Part shown: in pieces, positions 47,143 through 59,148 of the stretch
Layout: the number at the start of each line of letters is the position of its first letter
Numbering within the stretch: the stretch's first letter is position 1
Source of the DNA: Clonostachys chloroleuca
Taxonomy: Eukaryota; Ascomycota; Sordariomycetes; Hypocreales; Bionectriaceae
Assembly (NCBI GenBank): GCA_037952775.1
Contig: JBANAY010000001.1
Location: forward strand, 6,200,001 to 6,264,000
DNA length: 64,000 bases
Reading direction: 5' to 3'
The notes under the pieces: model-generated
Database searches by the model: none
Told to the model about the DNA's origin: nothing
The model's input: only the letters and a program-made list of their open reading frames with translations
Translations under genes and position numbers: made by a program

Positions 47143-47151
47143 GAATCATGA
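46702..47151 (+). CDS. Doubtful GC-rich ORF encoding a possible membrane protein
   Basis: ATG at 46702 in a CACCATGA context opens 149 codons. The first 100 residues are GC-rich: a hydrophobic helix (TAGLALGGASLGVGLVSLMCWG), a basic FRGRRRR patch, and Gly/Arg-rich segments. The rest is Phe/Cys-rich only because the frame runs into T-rich DNA, ending beyond a C11/T28 tract. I do not recognise the protein. Either the coding part ends earlier through splicing, or the frame is chance within low-complexity DNA. Base composition differs sharply from both flanks. Confidence 0.25.
47104..47142 (+). repeat. C11 then T28 homopolymers
   Basis: Eleven C directly followed by 28 T, preceded by about 100 bp of TTTTTTGTTT-type sequence. 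Confidence 0.85.
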
Positions 47152-48639
47152 ACAGGATTGGGTTCTCTGTGCATCTGATTCCTCGTGATGAATTTTCTGT
47201 GGATTTGTGACCATGTCGCCAACTGTCACCCATGATATAGCCCAACCAAAGCAAAAGACATTCTCACTAAAGTAGAACCCACATGTCGTTGTAGATCAAC
47301 TTGAAGTGAAGGCGGCGCAAAGTAGGTCTGTGCCACAGGGCTCATCATGCGCAAGTGCGCGAAATCGGTTTGGGGCCCAATGGCAGGTCACGCAGGGCGA
47401 CGCGTCTCGGTCTGGCGGCAGCTGCGGTTCCTTGTCGTCTTTGATCGCCCGGCGCCAGGTCATGGACAGACGAGGGTGCGAGACATGGGAGGTGAGTGTC
47501 TCAAATGCCCATATGTCCTTCACTTGCTCGATTGATACCCATCGCGAGAGTTCATATCTTGACTCACGGGCTTTTCTGTCCCAGTCTAGTGAAACTACCC
47601 CTCTACAGCAAGCTGCTCTGCACCAGGTTGAATGTATAGCTTAGTGTTCGTCTGAATAGAGGGGGAAACGCCGTGTCGAGGTGGCCCAGGTTATTATTTT
47701 ACTACGATTCAACCTACATGCTAGACCTGCACAATCTAACTCACTAATACAGCTCAATTAAGCTTGATTAAGCTTAATTCTAGTACAGTTTTAGCTCAGA
47801 TCTCGCTCAGTTTATATAATCATTATTTAGTTTTAAAAACAGAAGTGGTTTTTGGTGAGATTATTTTCCAGTATCGGTTGTTGTTGTGCAACTAAAATAG
47901 CCTACCGGCAGGAGGCCCCTACCTTCGATCTTGAATATTAATAATATTAAACAGATTCTCTTGGACCGAATGACCGCTTGGCCAAAACGTTCACCCGTTA
48001 TAGGCCTTGTATTTATTACACCTGATAACCGGTCTAACAAGAGTTAGATATAGAAATATTAAAGATATAGTCTGTATTACCCTCTCTCTAGAGGGGGGCT
48101 AATTTCTATTATTTATATACCCGCTGGATGAAAGTGTGATATTTTGACTTTATCTTATGGTGTTGAAGGTTCGGGTATGGACTGCTAATAGTGTTTTTTT
48201 TTTCATTTTTCATTTTTAAAAAAAAAGTGTGCCAGATTACGTGTTGCCTGATCTTGGGATATACTTTTTTATAGCGAAACCAATAAAAAAAAAAAAAAAA
48301 AAATACCCGCTGGATATATAGATTATATTGCCATGATATATTAACTAGCAGCACCAATTAATCGGATCCTCTGGTCGAAAAGTCCGAGGTCGCATTTCCC
48401 GATGCAGAAATCGTGATCGGGAACGAGAATCCGATCTCGATTCTCCGCGTTCTCACTCCCGGACCGTGGATCCCGAATCGCAGATCGCCACTCCACCATC
48501 ATGATTGATGTAAAGTTATTATATTTCCCTTTTGAACAGTTCTCATTATTTCTTGGTCTCTACAATACGAACCGTATGATAAAACGTGTCCCGCTTTTTG
48601 CTTGCTAAAGTTGAAACCATACTCCTCCTCCAAGTCACT
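47152..48639. other. AT-rich, gene-free stretch with a retroposed insertion
   Basis: No gene seen. From about 47740 to 48350 the DNA is strongly AT-rich with repeated AAGCTTGATTAAGCTTAAT-like sequence, which may be mutated transposon DNA. It contains the poly(A)-tailed insertion listed next. Confidence 0.45.
48117..48315 (+). mobile_element. Short poly(A)-tailed retroposon with 13-bp target-site duplication
   Basis: A perfect 13-bp direct repeat (ATACCCGCTGGAT) lies at 48117-48129 and 48303-48315. The 173 bp between them end in AATAAA merging with an A tract of 19 that touches the second copy. Target-site duplication plus a 3' A tail is the mark of LINE-mediated retroposition, so this is a SINE-like element or a retrocopy of a short transcript. 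No clear polymerase III A and B boxes or coding frame are visible; AT richness may reflect later mutation. Confidence 0.65.
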
Positions 48640-49787
48640 ATGCCGTCGGAAAAGCCCAATGTCCCCAAGCGACTCCAGGTTGGAGTTGTTGGAATTGGTC
48701 GAATGGGGCGACGCCATGCAATCAATATTCTCCATGAGGTCCCACGGGCAACCCTTCTTTGTGCTTGCTCCCCTGCAGAGGCAGACCTCGTGTGGGCGGA
48801 TGAGCATCTTGTACCGCACGGGGTTCATGTTGTTCCCACGTTTGAGGAGATGATTGAAACGCCGGGGCTGGAGGCGGTTATTATTGCTTCGGCTACCCAT
48901 CTACATACTTCGCAAACGACGGCAGCATTAGAAAGAGGCTTACATGTTCTCTGCGAGAAGCCAGTCTGCCAAACTCTGGACGAGGTAAGTAGCGAATTTC
49001 GAAAAACGACGCATACATATGGCTAATGTGAGAGTAGCTCGTCACCCTAGTTGATAAGGTTGAAGCCAATCCCCAGGCGAAGCTCATGGTAGGGTTCGTA
49101 CGCCGATTCGACACCAATTACCAGCAGGCAATGAAGCAAATTACGGAGAACAAGATCGGGCGACCCGTCGTGATACGATCACAGGGTTGCGAACCTTTAG
49201 ATGAGAGTGCTTACTATAAGCAGTATCTTCGAGATTCGGGTGGCATATATATAGACAGCATCATCCACGATATAGATCTCTCCCTATTCTTCTTTGGGGA
49301 GGACTCTAGACCAAAGTCGGTCACCGCCATTGGTGTAGCTGCCGTACACCAAGAAATCGAGGCACTTGGGGATGCCGATAACGGCGTGGGCATTTGCGAG
49401 TTCTGGGACGGCAAGATTGCCTTCTTCTATAACTCGAGGACCACGGCACATGGATACGACAATGCGACAGAAATTTTCGGGACACGGGGCAAGCTGTCTA
49501 TAAACTTGATCCCTCGACAAAATGCCCTCGAGTTGTGCGATCAGGATGGTTTCGTCAAGACATTTGCCCACCCGGGCTGGTATGCTCGCTACGCTTCTGC
49601 TTTTGTTGGTGAGGCAAAGGCATGGGTAGACTCCTTACTCGATGAAAAGCCTCTTCCAATTCCTTTACGATCTTCATTGGCATCTCTGAAGATCGCTACC
49701 GCACTCCAGCAGAGCCTGAGGACCGGCCAGAAAATATTCTTCGACAAGCAGGGTGTTCAGTTGGACCATCAACCATCAGTAATTTGA
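48640..49787 (+). CDS. Gfo/Idh/MocA oxidoreductase, inositol 2-dehydrogenase-like
   Basis: Exons 48640-48984 and 49038-49787 give 364 aa. The N-terminal Rossmann loop is VGVVGIGRMGRRHA, followed by ATHLHTSQTTAALERG and the family's CEKPVCQT. The C-terminal domain has DSGGIYIDSIIHDIDL, matching the GGxxxDxxxHDxD catalytic pattern of inositol dehydrogenases. The enzyme should oxidise a cyclic polyol or sugar hydroxyl with NAD(P)+. Splicing joins CQTLDE to LVTLVDKVEAN, restoring the usual sequence. It converges with the sugar-porter gene, and with the rhamnose-dehydrogenase-like SDR nearby suggests a carbohydrate-use locus. Confidence 0.92.
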
Positions 49788-50398
49788 TATCCTCTTTCTA
49801 CATATTCCAAATAGATGAATTAATTTTAATGGACCAATGTTTTGCAACTGATGAGATGAGAAAGGTTGGACCTCTGAAAAAGAATACGAAATCTATTTTG
49901 TTATCTAATGCTGGCATTTCAGGCCGTGATGGTCTTATTCCTGTGAGAAGCTCAGCATTGTGGTGTTCAGTGCAACGTTTACAAACTTCTCAGCAAATCC
50001 TAGTGAACTGAGCATTAAAGACCAAATTACTAACATTTTCATATCGAAGGCGCTTGTTTCAAATGATTGTTTACTTGAATTAGCTATAGCAGACAGGCAT
50101 TATTAGTAGCATACTAACCCCGCGGAGATCTGGAATGAATCAAGGCAACACTGTCATACATGTATTGTTCTATTGGCACTTGACTATGTACTGTGACTAG
50201 CCTACTGAATACATGAGATACAACACCTTGATAAACGCAACCAGAACATAGTCGCTAAAATGTTGGAGATGATACATTGCGAAAGCAGCTCTCGCCGAGG
50301 GCTCACATTCGTTACCAAAATGCAGAGACTCACCACGCATGGAATGAGCCTTGAATCGGACTTGTGACGTTGGCTCGACGTGAACTCAGGGAGGTCCA
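49788..50398. other. Convergent 3' spacer
   Basis: Between the converging dehydrogenase and sugar-porter genes; small frames have no motifs. Confidence 0.4.
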
Positions 50399-51910
50399 TC
50401 AGTTAGAACTATGCTTGGTGTCCCTTTTGGTAACATGCGTGACAGATGGAAGAGCTTCGCTCGTGGCTTTCTCGTTGTCAGTAACACCGCCAGTTCCTTC
50501 AATGCTTTCGATGGGTGCGCTGCGGTCGAAGATGCTGTCGATCTGCTCCAAGCTCAACCGCGCGGTCTCCACGTAAAAGACCTTGCAAATAATTGCAAAG
50601 GCAGCGTTGAGAACAGCATAGATAAGGTAGTATCTCCAGTTGAGGTTCTTGATGCCCACAGGCGTCACTAGAACAACCACGTAGTTGTTGATCCAGTTTG
50701 TGGCCGTTGCGACACCCGCGCCCGCAATCCTCATGCGTTGTGTGTTGACTTCAGCTGGGTACATCCAGGGGACGGCGATCCAGGTTAAGGCAAAGACGGT
50801 GCTATATCCAAAGACGAAGGCAACCGCAACCGCTTCCCATCTGCTGCCACCCAGACTAAGCCCGATGCTGATGAAGCAGAAGCAGATCGACTGCCCCACG
50901 GCGCCCCAGACCATGAGCTTCTTCCTTCCCACCCCTTCAATCCACAAGGCGCCGAGGACGGTAGACACGGTCATGTTCATGGCGTTACACGAAGACAAGA
51001 TGAGAGATAGGTTACGTCCAACACCTAGCGAGGCGAAGACAACAGGTAGGTAATAGAAGAGTGCGTTTATACCACTCCATTGCTGCATGAGCTGGGTGCC
51101 TGCGCCAAGGATGATTCGGCGCGTTGTCTGAAGCGAGTCGCTTTTCAACAGGCTCCGAATATTGATCTTGCCCATAGACATTTCATGTTGTACGCTCGCT
51201 CGGATTTCTTCGTGTGCGGCTCGATTCTCGTCCTCGGTCTGAGAATTCCCGCCCAACCTCTGTAAGACTTCGAGCGCCTCCTCATTGCGTTCCTTCATGA
51301 TCAGCCAGCGCGGCGAGTCGGGGAGAAATGGGACAAAGGCCATGGCGAGGATTGCCCAAAAACATTGGAAGGCCAGTGGAAATCTCCAAGAGACGCTGTT
51401 GGAAGAGATGAATGTCATGCCGTAGTTGATCCACTGAGAGGAGACGTTGCCGAATTGGTTGAGCGCAAGTTGAAGGACCATGACTCGCCCACGCCACTTT
51501 GCAGGTGCCGTTTCTGACTGCCAGACGGGGATGGATGTAGTATTCATGCCATTGCCAACGCCGGCAACAAATCTGCCGATGATCATCTGTGCCGTATGGT
51601 AGGATGTCGTTTGTAGGATCGCGCCAAGAATCAGAATAGTGCAGCCAGCCAGGATGGTCTTGCGGCTACCAAAGTGGTTTCCGCGCCACATTGTAAGTAG
51701 GGCACCAGCGAAGCAACCAAGATCGTATATCGCTGTGATATGTCCTTGGAGAGTTGGATCAGGATTGTTGAAGGTCTTGATGAAGGACTCATTGTCGAGA
51801 AGAGCCCCAAAGACACCTTGATCGTAACCGAACAAGGCGAAACCTGCCCCTGAGGCAAAGGTAATATAGAAAGAGAGCCATTTACCCTGAGAAGTCGATG
51901 GCCACATCAT
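50399..51910 (-). CDS. MFS sugar transporter (sugar porter family)
   Basis: Single exon of 503 aa with 12 predicted helices. Sugar-porter signatures are present: FGYDQGVFGALL in helix 1, GNHFGSRKT between helices 2 and 3, GRFVAGVGNGMNTTSIPVWQSE in helices 4 and 5, PDSPRWL before the central loop, and QQWSGINALFYY in helix 7. The long cytosolic loop (ERNEEALEVLQRLGG) is also typical. It should be a proton symporter for a hexose, polyol or similar sugar in the plasma membrane. It is divergent from the rhamnose-dehydrogenase-like gene, suggesting joint induction with it. Confidence 0.95.
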   Translation of the reverse strand: MMWPSTSQGKWLSFYITFASGAGFALFGYDQGVFGALLDNESFIKTFNNPDPTLQGHITAIYDLGCFAGALLTMWRGNHFGSRKTILAGCTILILGAILQTTSYHTAQMIIGRFVAGVGNGMNTTSIPVWQSETAPAKWRGRVMVLQLALNQFGNVSSQWINYGMTFISSNSVSWRFPLAFQCFWAILAMAFVPFLPDSPRWLIMKERNEEALEVLQRLGGNSQTEDENRAAHEEIRASVQHEMSMGKINIRSLLKSDSLQTTRRIILGAGTQLMQQWSGINALFYYLPVVFASLGVGRNLSLILSSCNAMNMTVSTVLGALWIEGVGRKKLMVWGAVGQSICFCFISIGLSLGGSRWEAVAVAFVFGYSTVFALTWIAVPWMYPAEVNTQRMRIAGAGVATATNWINNYVVVLVTPVGIKNLNWRYYLIYAVLNAAFAIICKVFYVETARLSLEQIDSIFDRSAPIESIEGTGGVTDNEKATSEALPSVTHVTKRDTKHSSN

Positions 51911-52463
51911 TTTGTCACCAATAGAGTGGTTTCAAAAGTTGAATAATAATGTTGATGATACCAAAGGTCAACAGCAGCCTTGCGCATCTACCACGCCTTA
52001 TGTAGGAGTTTGGACTACAATAGTCTTCAAAGAGTGAGGGATACTCCCCGGAAGGCGGTATCCGAGTGTAGCAAGCCAATCTCTGGCCTCTCACGACCAA
52101 TCTTCAGAGAAGTCCGGGGAAAGGTGTCTGGGGTAGATTTGCGGGACAGTAGCGTGGGAGTACAGCCGCCTACCTGAGCTACGCATTCCCTATCCGATGT
52201 GATTTATTCTATTACTAAAGTAGAATAGTGCAAAACTTCCTGGCTCATCAAGCTGCTAACTTCGAGGCTATACCTTGTGGCATTAGACATTGTGTGTCTC
52301 AACACGGCTTCCATATTCCGGCAACAAATCATCAACCAATTTCCGCTTCTTGTACAGTCATAGAATTAGAAATAAGTGCTATAAGTCATAATACAATGTC
52401 GTTCTATGGCTCCGTTCAGTACTCACTCTGTCAAGGTGTAGGATCATCTCTCGCCCAGTAAAC
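51911..52463. promoter_or_regulatory. Divergent promoter between sugar porter and SDR
   Basis: 553 bp between two divergent starts with no coding sequence seen. Shared regulation is inferred from layout. Confidence 0.45.
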
Positions 52464-53379
52464 ATGTCCCAACTCCTTGAAAAGGTCATTATGTATGTGG
52501 GTTCAAAATTTCCCATTTTCCACTCTGTGTCGTTAGCTCATCAAAGTAGAATCACAGGAGCCAGCCAAGGAATTGGTCGTGCCATTGCAATTGAATGTGC
52601 TCAGCACGGTGCACTATTAGTTATCCACCACATTGGGGATAGTAAATCGCAGCAGGATGTGGAAGCCATTTTGGCTGAGATTAGTGCTATGCGAAATGCA
52701 CGAGAATCAGCTCCAAGTGCTGTACACATTGGCCTTGACGTGACTCTCCCTGACGCCGGGAAACGGTAGGTGATTTACACAGTACCTATTCCGCTCAGTT
52801 TTACAAGGAAAATACTAACCAACGTACTTGTTAAGGCTAGTCGATCTAGCAGTTTCGACGTTTGGAAGAGTCGATGGCATTGTCCACAATGCAGGCATCG
52901 CGCAATTTATTGACTTTGGCGCAGTCACTAAACAGCAGCTCGACAAGCATCTGTCAGTAAACTTTGGTGGCCCATTCGCCATCACCCAAGCTGTCACCTC
53001 GCAGATGATTGCACAGGGATTCGGAGGTTCCGTGGTTTCAATTGCCTCGGTTACAGCCACAACAGGGTCAAGCCAGCTCGCTCACTATGCCGCAACCAAG
53101 GCTGCCGTCCTGGGAATGACTGTCAATGGCGCCGTTGCCCTTGGCAAACATGGTATACGGTTTAATGCAGTCAGCCCTGGAACAATCACAACTTCTATCA
53201 ACGAGGCAGACCTCGGAGGCCCAAAGAGAGCAGCCATGGAGGGTAGAGTACCGCTGGGGCGTCTAGGAGTGCCGGTGGACATCGCAAAGCCAGTTGTATT
53301 CTTCCTCAGTGACATGGCACAATATGTGTCAGGCCAGAACTTGATTGTAGATGGGGCGGCCACAGTGTTTTACCAATAG
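52464..53379 (+). CDS. Short-chain dehydrogenase, L-rhamnose 1-dehydrogenase-like
   Basis: Exons 52464-52492, 52550-52765 and 52836-53379 give 262 aa. The very short first exon joins to give KVIIITGASQGIGRAIAIECA, the TGxxxGIG cofactor loop. HNAGIA, an SIASVTATTG segment and HYAATK (catalytic YxxxK) follow, and SPGTI precedes a typical C-terminus ending in QNLIVDGAA. The sequence start (MSQLLEKVII..., IECAQHGA, HHIGDS) resembles fungal L-rhamnose 1-dehydrogenases, which make L-rhamnono-lactone. That specificity is a by-eye family call; a generic FabG-type role is possible. The lactonase, dehydratase and aldolase of the rhamnose pathway are not in the window. Confidence 0.9.
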
Positions 53380-53959
53380 CAGTTTGAAGTAAGAGACACT
53401 TGTCTTGAAAATACTAGTCAGTCATTTTGGTCTGGGATGGCAAGTGGCGTCAAATTTTGCACACGTCGGGATATGGATTCCGAGACGGTGGCCCCCGTTC
53501 TTGGCACGACTTTTTATCGAGCTCCAAGTTTGACAAAGAGGCAGAGTCAATGGTGAATGCGAATTATTTCAGGGGCTAGATCTAGTCAGCAATCTGATGC
53601 AACCAGAAGCGAGTACATCCGACCCCATGGGGAACAGTAAAGATGAGATCCAATAGATATAATCCGCATCAATACCTCCGTGACGTCGAGATACCCTTGC
53701 ATAAAGAAAAGTACTCAAGGGTGAGGATCATGTGCCCCGGACTCATTACTAATATGTTTCTATCTGGAGCGGCAAACTCTGAAGTACCGTCACACATTTC
53801 ATACCTGATGCCATGCTTGCCTGACGCGCACCTAACCGGAGAGGGAAATCAGACTGCGGGGAAGGGGATTCTGATTCTTATTCTTTGCGGCAAATTCCTC
53901 TCTACACTCTCAAGAACCCCAAAATCCGTCCATCGTACCAACACCACTTCATCATAAAG
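53380..53959. other. Intergenic, promoter of the first Zn(II)2Cys6 gene
   Basis: 580 bp without a supportable gene. Confidence 0.4.
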
Positions 53960-56595
53960 ATGGTCGATGCTGGCAGTCATCATCATTCTGTGGGCCGTCG
54001 CCACATCAGCAAGGCGTGCATGCCATGCCGCGAGAGCAAGATCAAGGTCAGTCATCTGCAGTCCTTTCTCAAGGTGATCCAATTGAACTCACCCATGACC
54101 GTATAGTGTGATGGGGGACGCCCTGTTTGCGGCGTGTGCAAGGCTAAGAGACGGAAATGCAACTACGATATCGGCATTGACAAGCGCAAGTAAGTCGCCG
54201 CTATGCAGTGAAGTTAACCTCGCTGACTTGGGCTGCTAGGATCTCATTACGGAGAGCCGTCGAGCTATACTCACGTCGCGTTGCCCAGCTAGAATCGTGC
54301 CTGCGTCGTGTAGGCATTGCGGTGCCAGATCCTCCTCCCGAGGACAGTCGCATGTTGCGTGACCTCTCACAATCATGGGGAGCTGATGCTATTGAGAAGT
54401 CAGATGCCACATCCCAAAATTCGAATGGCCAAGAAGCACTCCAAGTCGTGGGCGACTGTTCCGTCGTCTCTGAAACCGCTCCGATTACCGGGAACCAAGC
54501 ACAACTACCCTCCGATATTGAGTCTGAGCAGTTTCCGCTCATTTTACCTCCTGGTGGTTCAGAAATCCATCTCGGGGATTATATCCCTTTAACTGCGAAT
54601 CAGTCTCCCAGCTTTCCTCATAGCTGGAACATGGACGCAGATCTCGTCTGGTACATGTCGACGCTGCCGTCATTGTCCATGGATATTGATGAATCTTTGG
54701 CCTCTGGCTCTCTACCAACCATTTTGTCTAATGAGAGTTCCACAGAAAGACTCAGCAGTCGTACCTCCGACCCTTCAGCCGTTGACGAGGATGGATACGA
54801 TGATAGTGACGAAGAGGATGCAGCAGGAGTAACACACCAATTCTGCGACCGTTTGGGGACTCTACTACCCGCACCAAGTGGAGAATGGAGATTCTACGGA
54901 GCGACATCCAACTTACATCTGGTTCACGGTGATCTCGGATTCAAACCACCAGGGACCAACCACCCCTCGAACACGCCTCAAAAGACCCTTGACCACGCTG
55001 GTGTCGGTCAGGTGGTCGATGATAAACTCATTAGTCACTTGATTAATCTCTACTTTACATGGCAAAATCCAAGCCTTCATGTCGTCGACCGGGAAGCTTT
55101 TGAAGCAGCCCGCGAGAAGCTCCTAACTGAGCAAATCGAAAGTGGCTTTTATTCGGAATGTCTCGTCAACGCCATGTAGGTAGTGCATGCCTTTGATGCA
55201 GTCGGTTCGTTGCTTATGATTTGCAGATGTGCTGTAGGTGCGGCCTTTGAGAGAGTCAAGCATCCAGAGCTTCCGACTCCGTTAGCCGGGTTCTTTGCCA
55301 AACGTGCGAAGAGCTTGCTAGACTTTGAACTGGACAATCCTCGACTTAGCACTGTCCAGGCTTTGGCAATTCTTAGTACTCACGAGGGAGCAGAGACTCA
55401 CGACGCCCGGGGATGGCTCTACAGTGGTGAGTTATTCATGGCAACGTTCCCCTGTGTTTCCATATCTCGACTGAACAATCCGTTTCGTCTAGGGATGGCT
55501 ACGAGGCTTGCCTTTGATCTGGGTCTCCATGTGGATCCCACGCCATATGTCTCAAGTGGAAAGATGGCAAGCGAGGAAGCTCGCGTACGCAATGTCACGT
55601 TCTGGGGAACATTCGCAACAGACCGTATGTGGGGGTTCTATCTAGGTCGGCCGTTCCATAACACACTAGAGAATGTGACCGTGCGGCGTCCTTTTGAAGA
55701 CACATTGTGGGCACCCAACGCGCTGGAGACCGCCTGGACACCTTATGGAACGCCGGCCAAAGATCAAGAGACATGGCCGAATGCACAAGAGGCTGTTTCT
55801 GGTCGGTGGGTCGCGTTGTATGAAATCATGTCCGAGCTTGGGTACAAGATGTAAGTCAACAGCTTATCAGGAGTCGAAGCACACTAACATGAATCAGGTA
55901 CTGTAAGACGAACGTGAGCAACGTGGAACTACAAGCTTTGGCAGAGAAAACGTTTAATGAACTTGTCGTTTGGAAGTCGTGCTTACCATCGGAATTGGCA
56001 ATAGACATGAATCATCTAGAAACAGGCCTCTACCTCCCACACACTCTTATCCTACAGTATGTTGAGCCTCTCTCAATGATTACTTCTTTGGAGCTAACTA
56101 GCCTCTAGCATGCAATTTGCTTTTTGCATGATGATTCTCCATCGCCCATTTGTCGCCAAGCGCTACATACAGCCATATCCTCGGGTTGGCAAAGGCCCTG
56201 AGCATGCACGGATGATGTGCATTCAATCTGCTACAGATATTGCGAAGCTCATCGGAGAATACGAGCGTCGCTACTCGCTCCGGCGAGCCAACGTATTGCT
56301 CGTTCACATGGCCTTTACTGCTGCGCTTATATTGGTGTATGCCACCGTGTCCGAAATGAACAGAGATATTCACCTGCAACTGTCATCACATTTAGATGTT
56401 TGCTGTCATGCACTTTGCGAGCTTGGGGTTTCCTACGAAAGTGCATCAAGGTCGCTGGACATTCTGCTCTCCGTGAAGAGGATGTGGCAAGCCCGCTTAG
56501 TATCCGGCTCAGTCGGACAGAAAAGAGCTCTAGGAAGGAGAGGGAAACCGGCGGTGGGAAACAAAAAGCAATGTACGACAGACCAGGTAGTTTAG
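53960..56595 (+). CDS. Zn(II)2Cys6 transcription factor with fungal-specific regulatory domain (1)
   Basis: Seven exons: 53960-54046, 54107-54189, 54240-55175, 55227-55426, 55493-55850, 55898-56056 and 56109-56595, giving 769 aa. The binuclear zinc cluster (ACMPCRESKIKC, then CGVCKAKRRKC) is split by the first intron and lies at residues 20-47. A linker with RRVAQLESCLRRVG can form a short coiled coil. The middle homology region shows SECLVNAICAVGAAFERV across intron 3, RGWLYSGMATRLAFDLGLH across intron 4, and WGTFATDRMWGFYLGRPF. It is a nuclear DNA-binding regulator; its position beside sugar genes suggests control of them. Confidence 0.93.
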
Positions 56596-57006
56596 TCTTG
56601 ATTGTGACTGCCCTCCTCTTCTCGTTTCTGTATTTAAACCGGCACATTAGTATACCAAAACCATTTTGTACAAGTGTTACTATACTTAATTCATGTCTCC
56701 TATGAGAACTTGAGATGGAAATAATCAGTTTAAAGTTAATTATACTATATTGATAATAAATAAAAGTTTTCAGAGATGAATCAAGATGACGTTTAGACGT
56801 CCTCGCTCTCGGCATCTCATCCTAAGACATATCTGGAGTAGTGAGATGAGCTCAGCCTCTTGTATTTACGTACCTATTTTAGTGTCGGAGTGCGGCACGT
56901 TATTTAAGGCCGCGCTCTCCAAGCTAATGGATTAATAGAGCGGACAAGGTTTTCTACCTTCTCCCGCTCCTTTATCCGGGTTGACCTCAGGACTCAGCGA
57001 CGCAAC
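56596..57006. other. Spacer between two regulator genes
   Basis: 411 bp with no gene seen. Confidence 0.4.
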
Positions 57007-59148
57007 ATGAGTGATTCAACACAAAGTTCATCCGAGGCACGGCGTAATCGGACATGCGAGGTATCAGATCCATTCTCTGAATCGCGCAGAGGAACAGACT
57101 TAACTAATGGTCTCCTTCAGGGGTGTCGAAGGAGGAAAATCAAGTGTATTCTGGATTTAGGCTCCAAGAATCTCTCCGGCAGATGTTCTAGGTGCAATAA
57201 AATGGATCTAGAATGTATTTACAACCCCCCAGCAATTAAGAGAAAACGGAAGAGAAACGAGACCCGGATCCGTGAGCTTGAGCAAAAGCTTGAGGAGATT
57301 CAACAGTCTATTTCGAAGGAGCAAGTCGCCAACCGATGGACCCCGTTGGATTCTCGGGTTTCTCCATTGACGGAGGCCATCGATGGTTCTTTACTGACGC
57401 CTAGCCAAATCAGTGACGGGAATTCGGGCTACGTATCATCGTCTGGGATGGCTGATGGACCCTTTGCAAAGCGATATGTCAAGGATGATCCCATATCGCG
57501 CGGCATTATCGAAGAATCCCTGGCGGACAAACTCTGCATAGTGTTTTGCACGGAAATGCTCCCTCATTATCCCTTGATCTTACCCCCTGCACCAATTTCA
57601 TACAAGACTCTTCGCGATGATCGACCTGCCATTCTCCGCGCAATCATAGCAACAGCATCAAGCATTCATGCACCTGACCTTTGGAAATACTTGTTCCAGG
57701 GTGCTGAGCGCTACATTATGGAGCAGGCATTGATGAAAGGCCGGAAAAGCCTGGATCTTATTCAGGCGGCATTACTTCTTGCTACCTGGAGTCATCCACC
57801 TAAGAAATTTGAAGACCTAAACTTTGGCCAATTCGTCAACATCGCGGCGACCATGATACTTGATTTGCGGTCATCGAACGACCCACAGAATCTTATTTCG
57901 CCTGATTCCGGGGCAGCATCAACAGAGGGCTCATTGGAAGTTGCGAGAACATTCTTGGCCTGCTACTTGCTCTCTTCTAGGTACAGCGGAATGTTTCCTG
58001 ATCATATGGCGTTGTTCTGATGGTTTTTTTTAGCATAGCAATGTCCTTACGTCGACCCAATACTATGCCATACAACTCCTGGGTTCGAGACTGTCTTGCC
58101 GTCTTGAACTCGACTGCAACCACGCATATCGGCGACCGTCGATTAGTAGCATGGATCCATCTGCAGAAGCTGGCAGAGGAGACTCTGGCCATGGCTGGGA
58201 TCGACGGAAGCTCATCGGGAAGGTCTCAGGATTCGCGAACTCATCTGAACCTCAAGAGCGGCCTGGAAAGAGTAAAGGCCTGGAGACATACGGTCTCTGA
58301 CGACATTATGCATGGTAGCTTTTCTTCCATCCTTCCTTCCTTCCTCATCTTTCCGATGAAGTTCCATGCTTATGCCGACAGACACTCTTAACATTCACTA
58401 TCATGTGATACTATTGAACCTTTCGGAGCCCGGCCTGCATGGCAAGCATAACGCCAGTGGCTTTCGTCCCCCTTACTCTATTAATCCAAGACCTACTGCC
58501 GATCCATTGATACAAAACCAACCACAGTTTATCGATGCACGAGTGGAATGCTTAGAGGTTAGCCGTACGCTAATGCAGATTTTTAAGCATATGTCTGCGG
58601 AGAGCATACGCCAGAAGCCCGTGATTGTTTTCACGAGGATCATGTATGCTGCTGTCATTATTGTTAAACTGGCCGTGTTTGAATGGCCAAATTCCAAGGA
58701 GTCGCACTCAACAGCAGTAGACTCTGACTTGGAAATCCTTCATCAAATCCTCGACAAGCTGGTATCAGCCGCTGAAGGGTCACGGTACCTCGTCCCAGCA
58801 ACATTTTGTGCAGTTCTCCGAAGATTGCTCAGTCGATGTGCTCAGAGGGATCCGCAGCCAACTAATGGACACGATGCAATCATCGAACCCCTTACCAATC
58901 TGGAACTGGAAGACTCGCCGGCTGATCATTCATCAATTCCTTCGCTTGTAGATCCAGTTATCCGAGACCCTCCCTATCTACCAGGAGAGGAGGAGCATTT
59001 CTCTGATATTGGACCGCCCTCGCTCGGCATGGAGATTCAAGCCTCTTCGAACCTATTTGCATTATTTGATGACCATGCGCAGAGTACACCGGATGATGTA
59101 GCTGCTGCGATGTTATGGAATAATTTTCTCAGCGAGGATTCTTTCTGA
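57007..59148 (+). CDS. Zn(II)2Cys6 transcription factor with fungal-specific regulatory domain (2)
   Basis: Exons 57007-57060, 57121-57980, 58034-58314 and 58382-59148 give 653 aa. The first intron is exactly 60 bp and has no stop in frame, so unspliced reading adds 20 residues and destroys the zinc cluster. Spliced, the sequence is CEGCRRRKIKC followed by CSRCNKMDLEC. A coiled coil (ETRIRELEQKLEEIQQSI) follows, as in dimeric Gal4-type factors. The regulatory domain shows CYLLSSSIAMSLRRPNTMPYNSW and HDTLNIHYHVILLNL across later introns. It is a nuclear regulator lying in tandem with the previous one. The C-terminus is acidic and may activate transcription. Confidence 0.92.

Noticed and set aside
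46581..47254. Antisense frames rich in Lys or Val through microsatellites and homopolymers
   Set aside because: Produced by AC, CCA and T-rich low-complexity DNA.
57061..57120. Unspliced start of the second Zn(II)2Cys6 regulator
   Set aside because: Retaining these 60 bases separates the first cysteine from the rest of the zinc cluster; GT-AG borders and the motif favour an intron.
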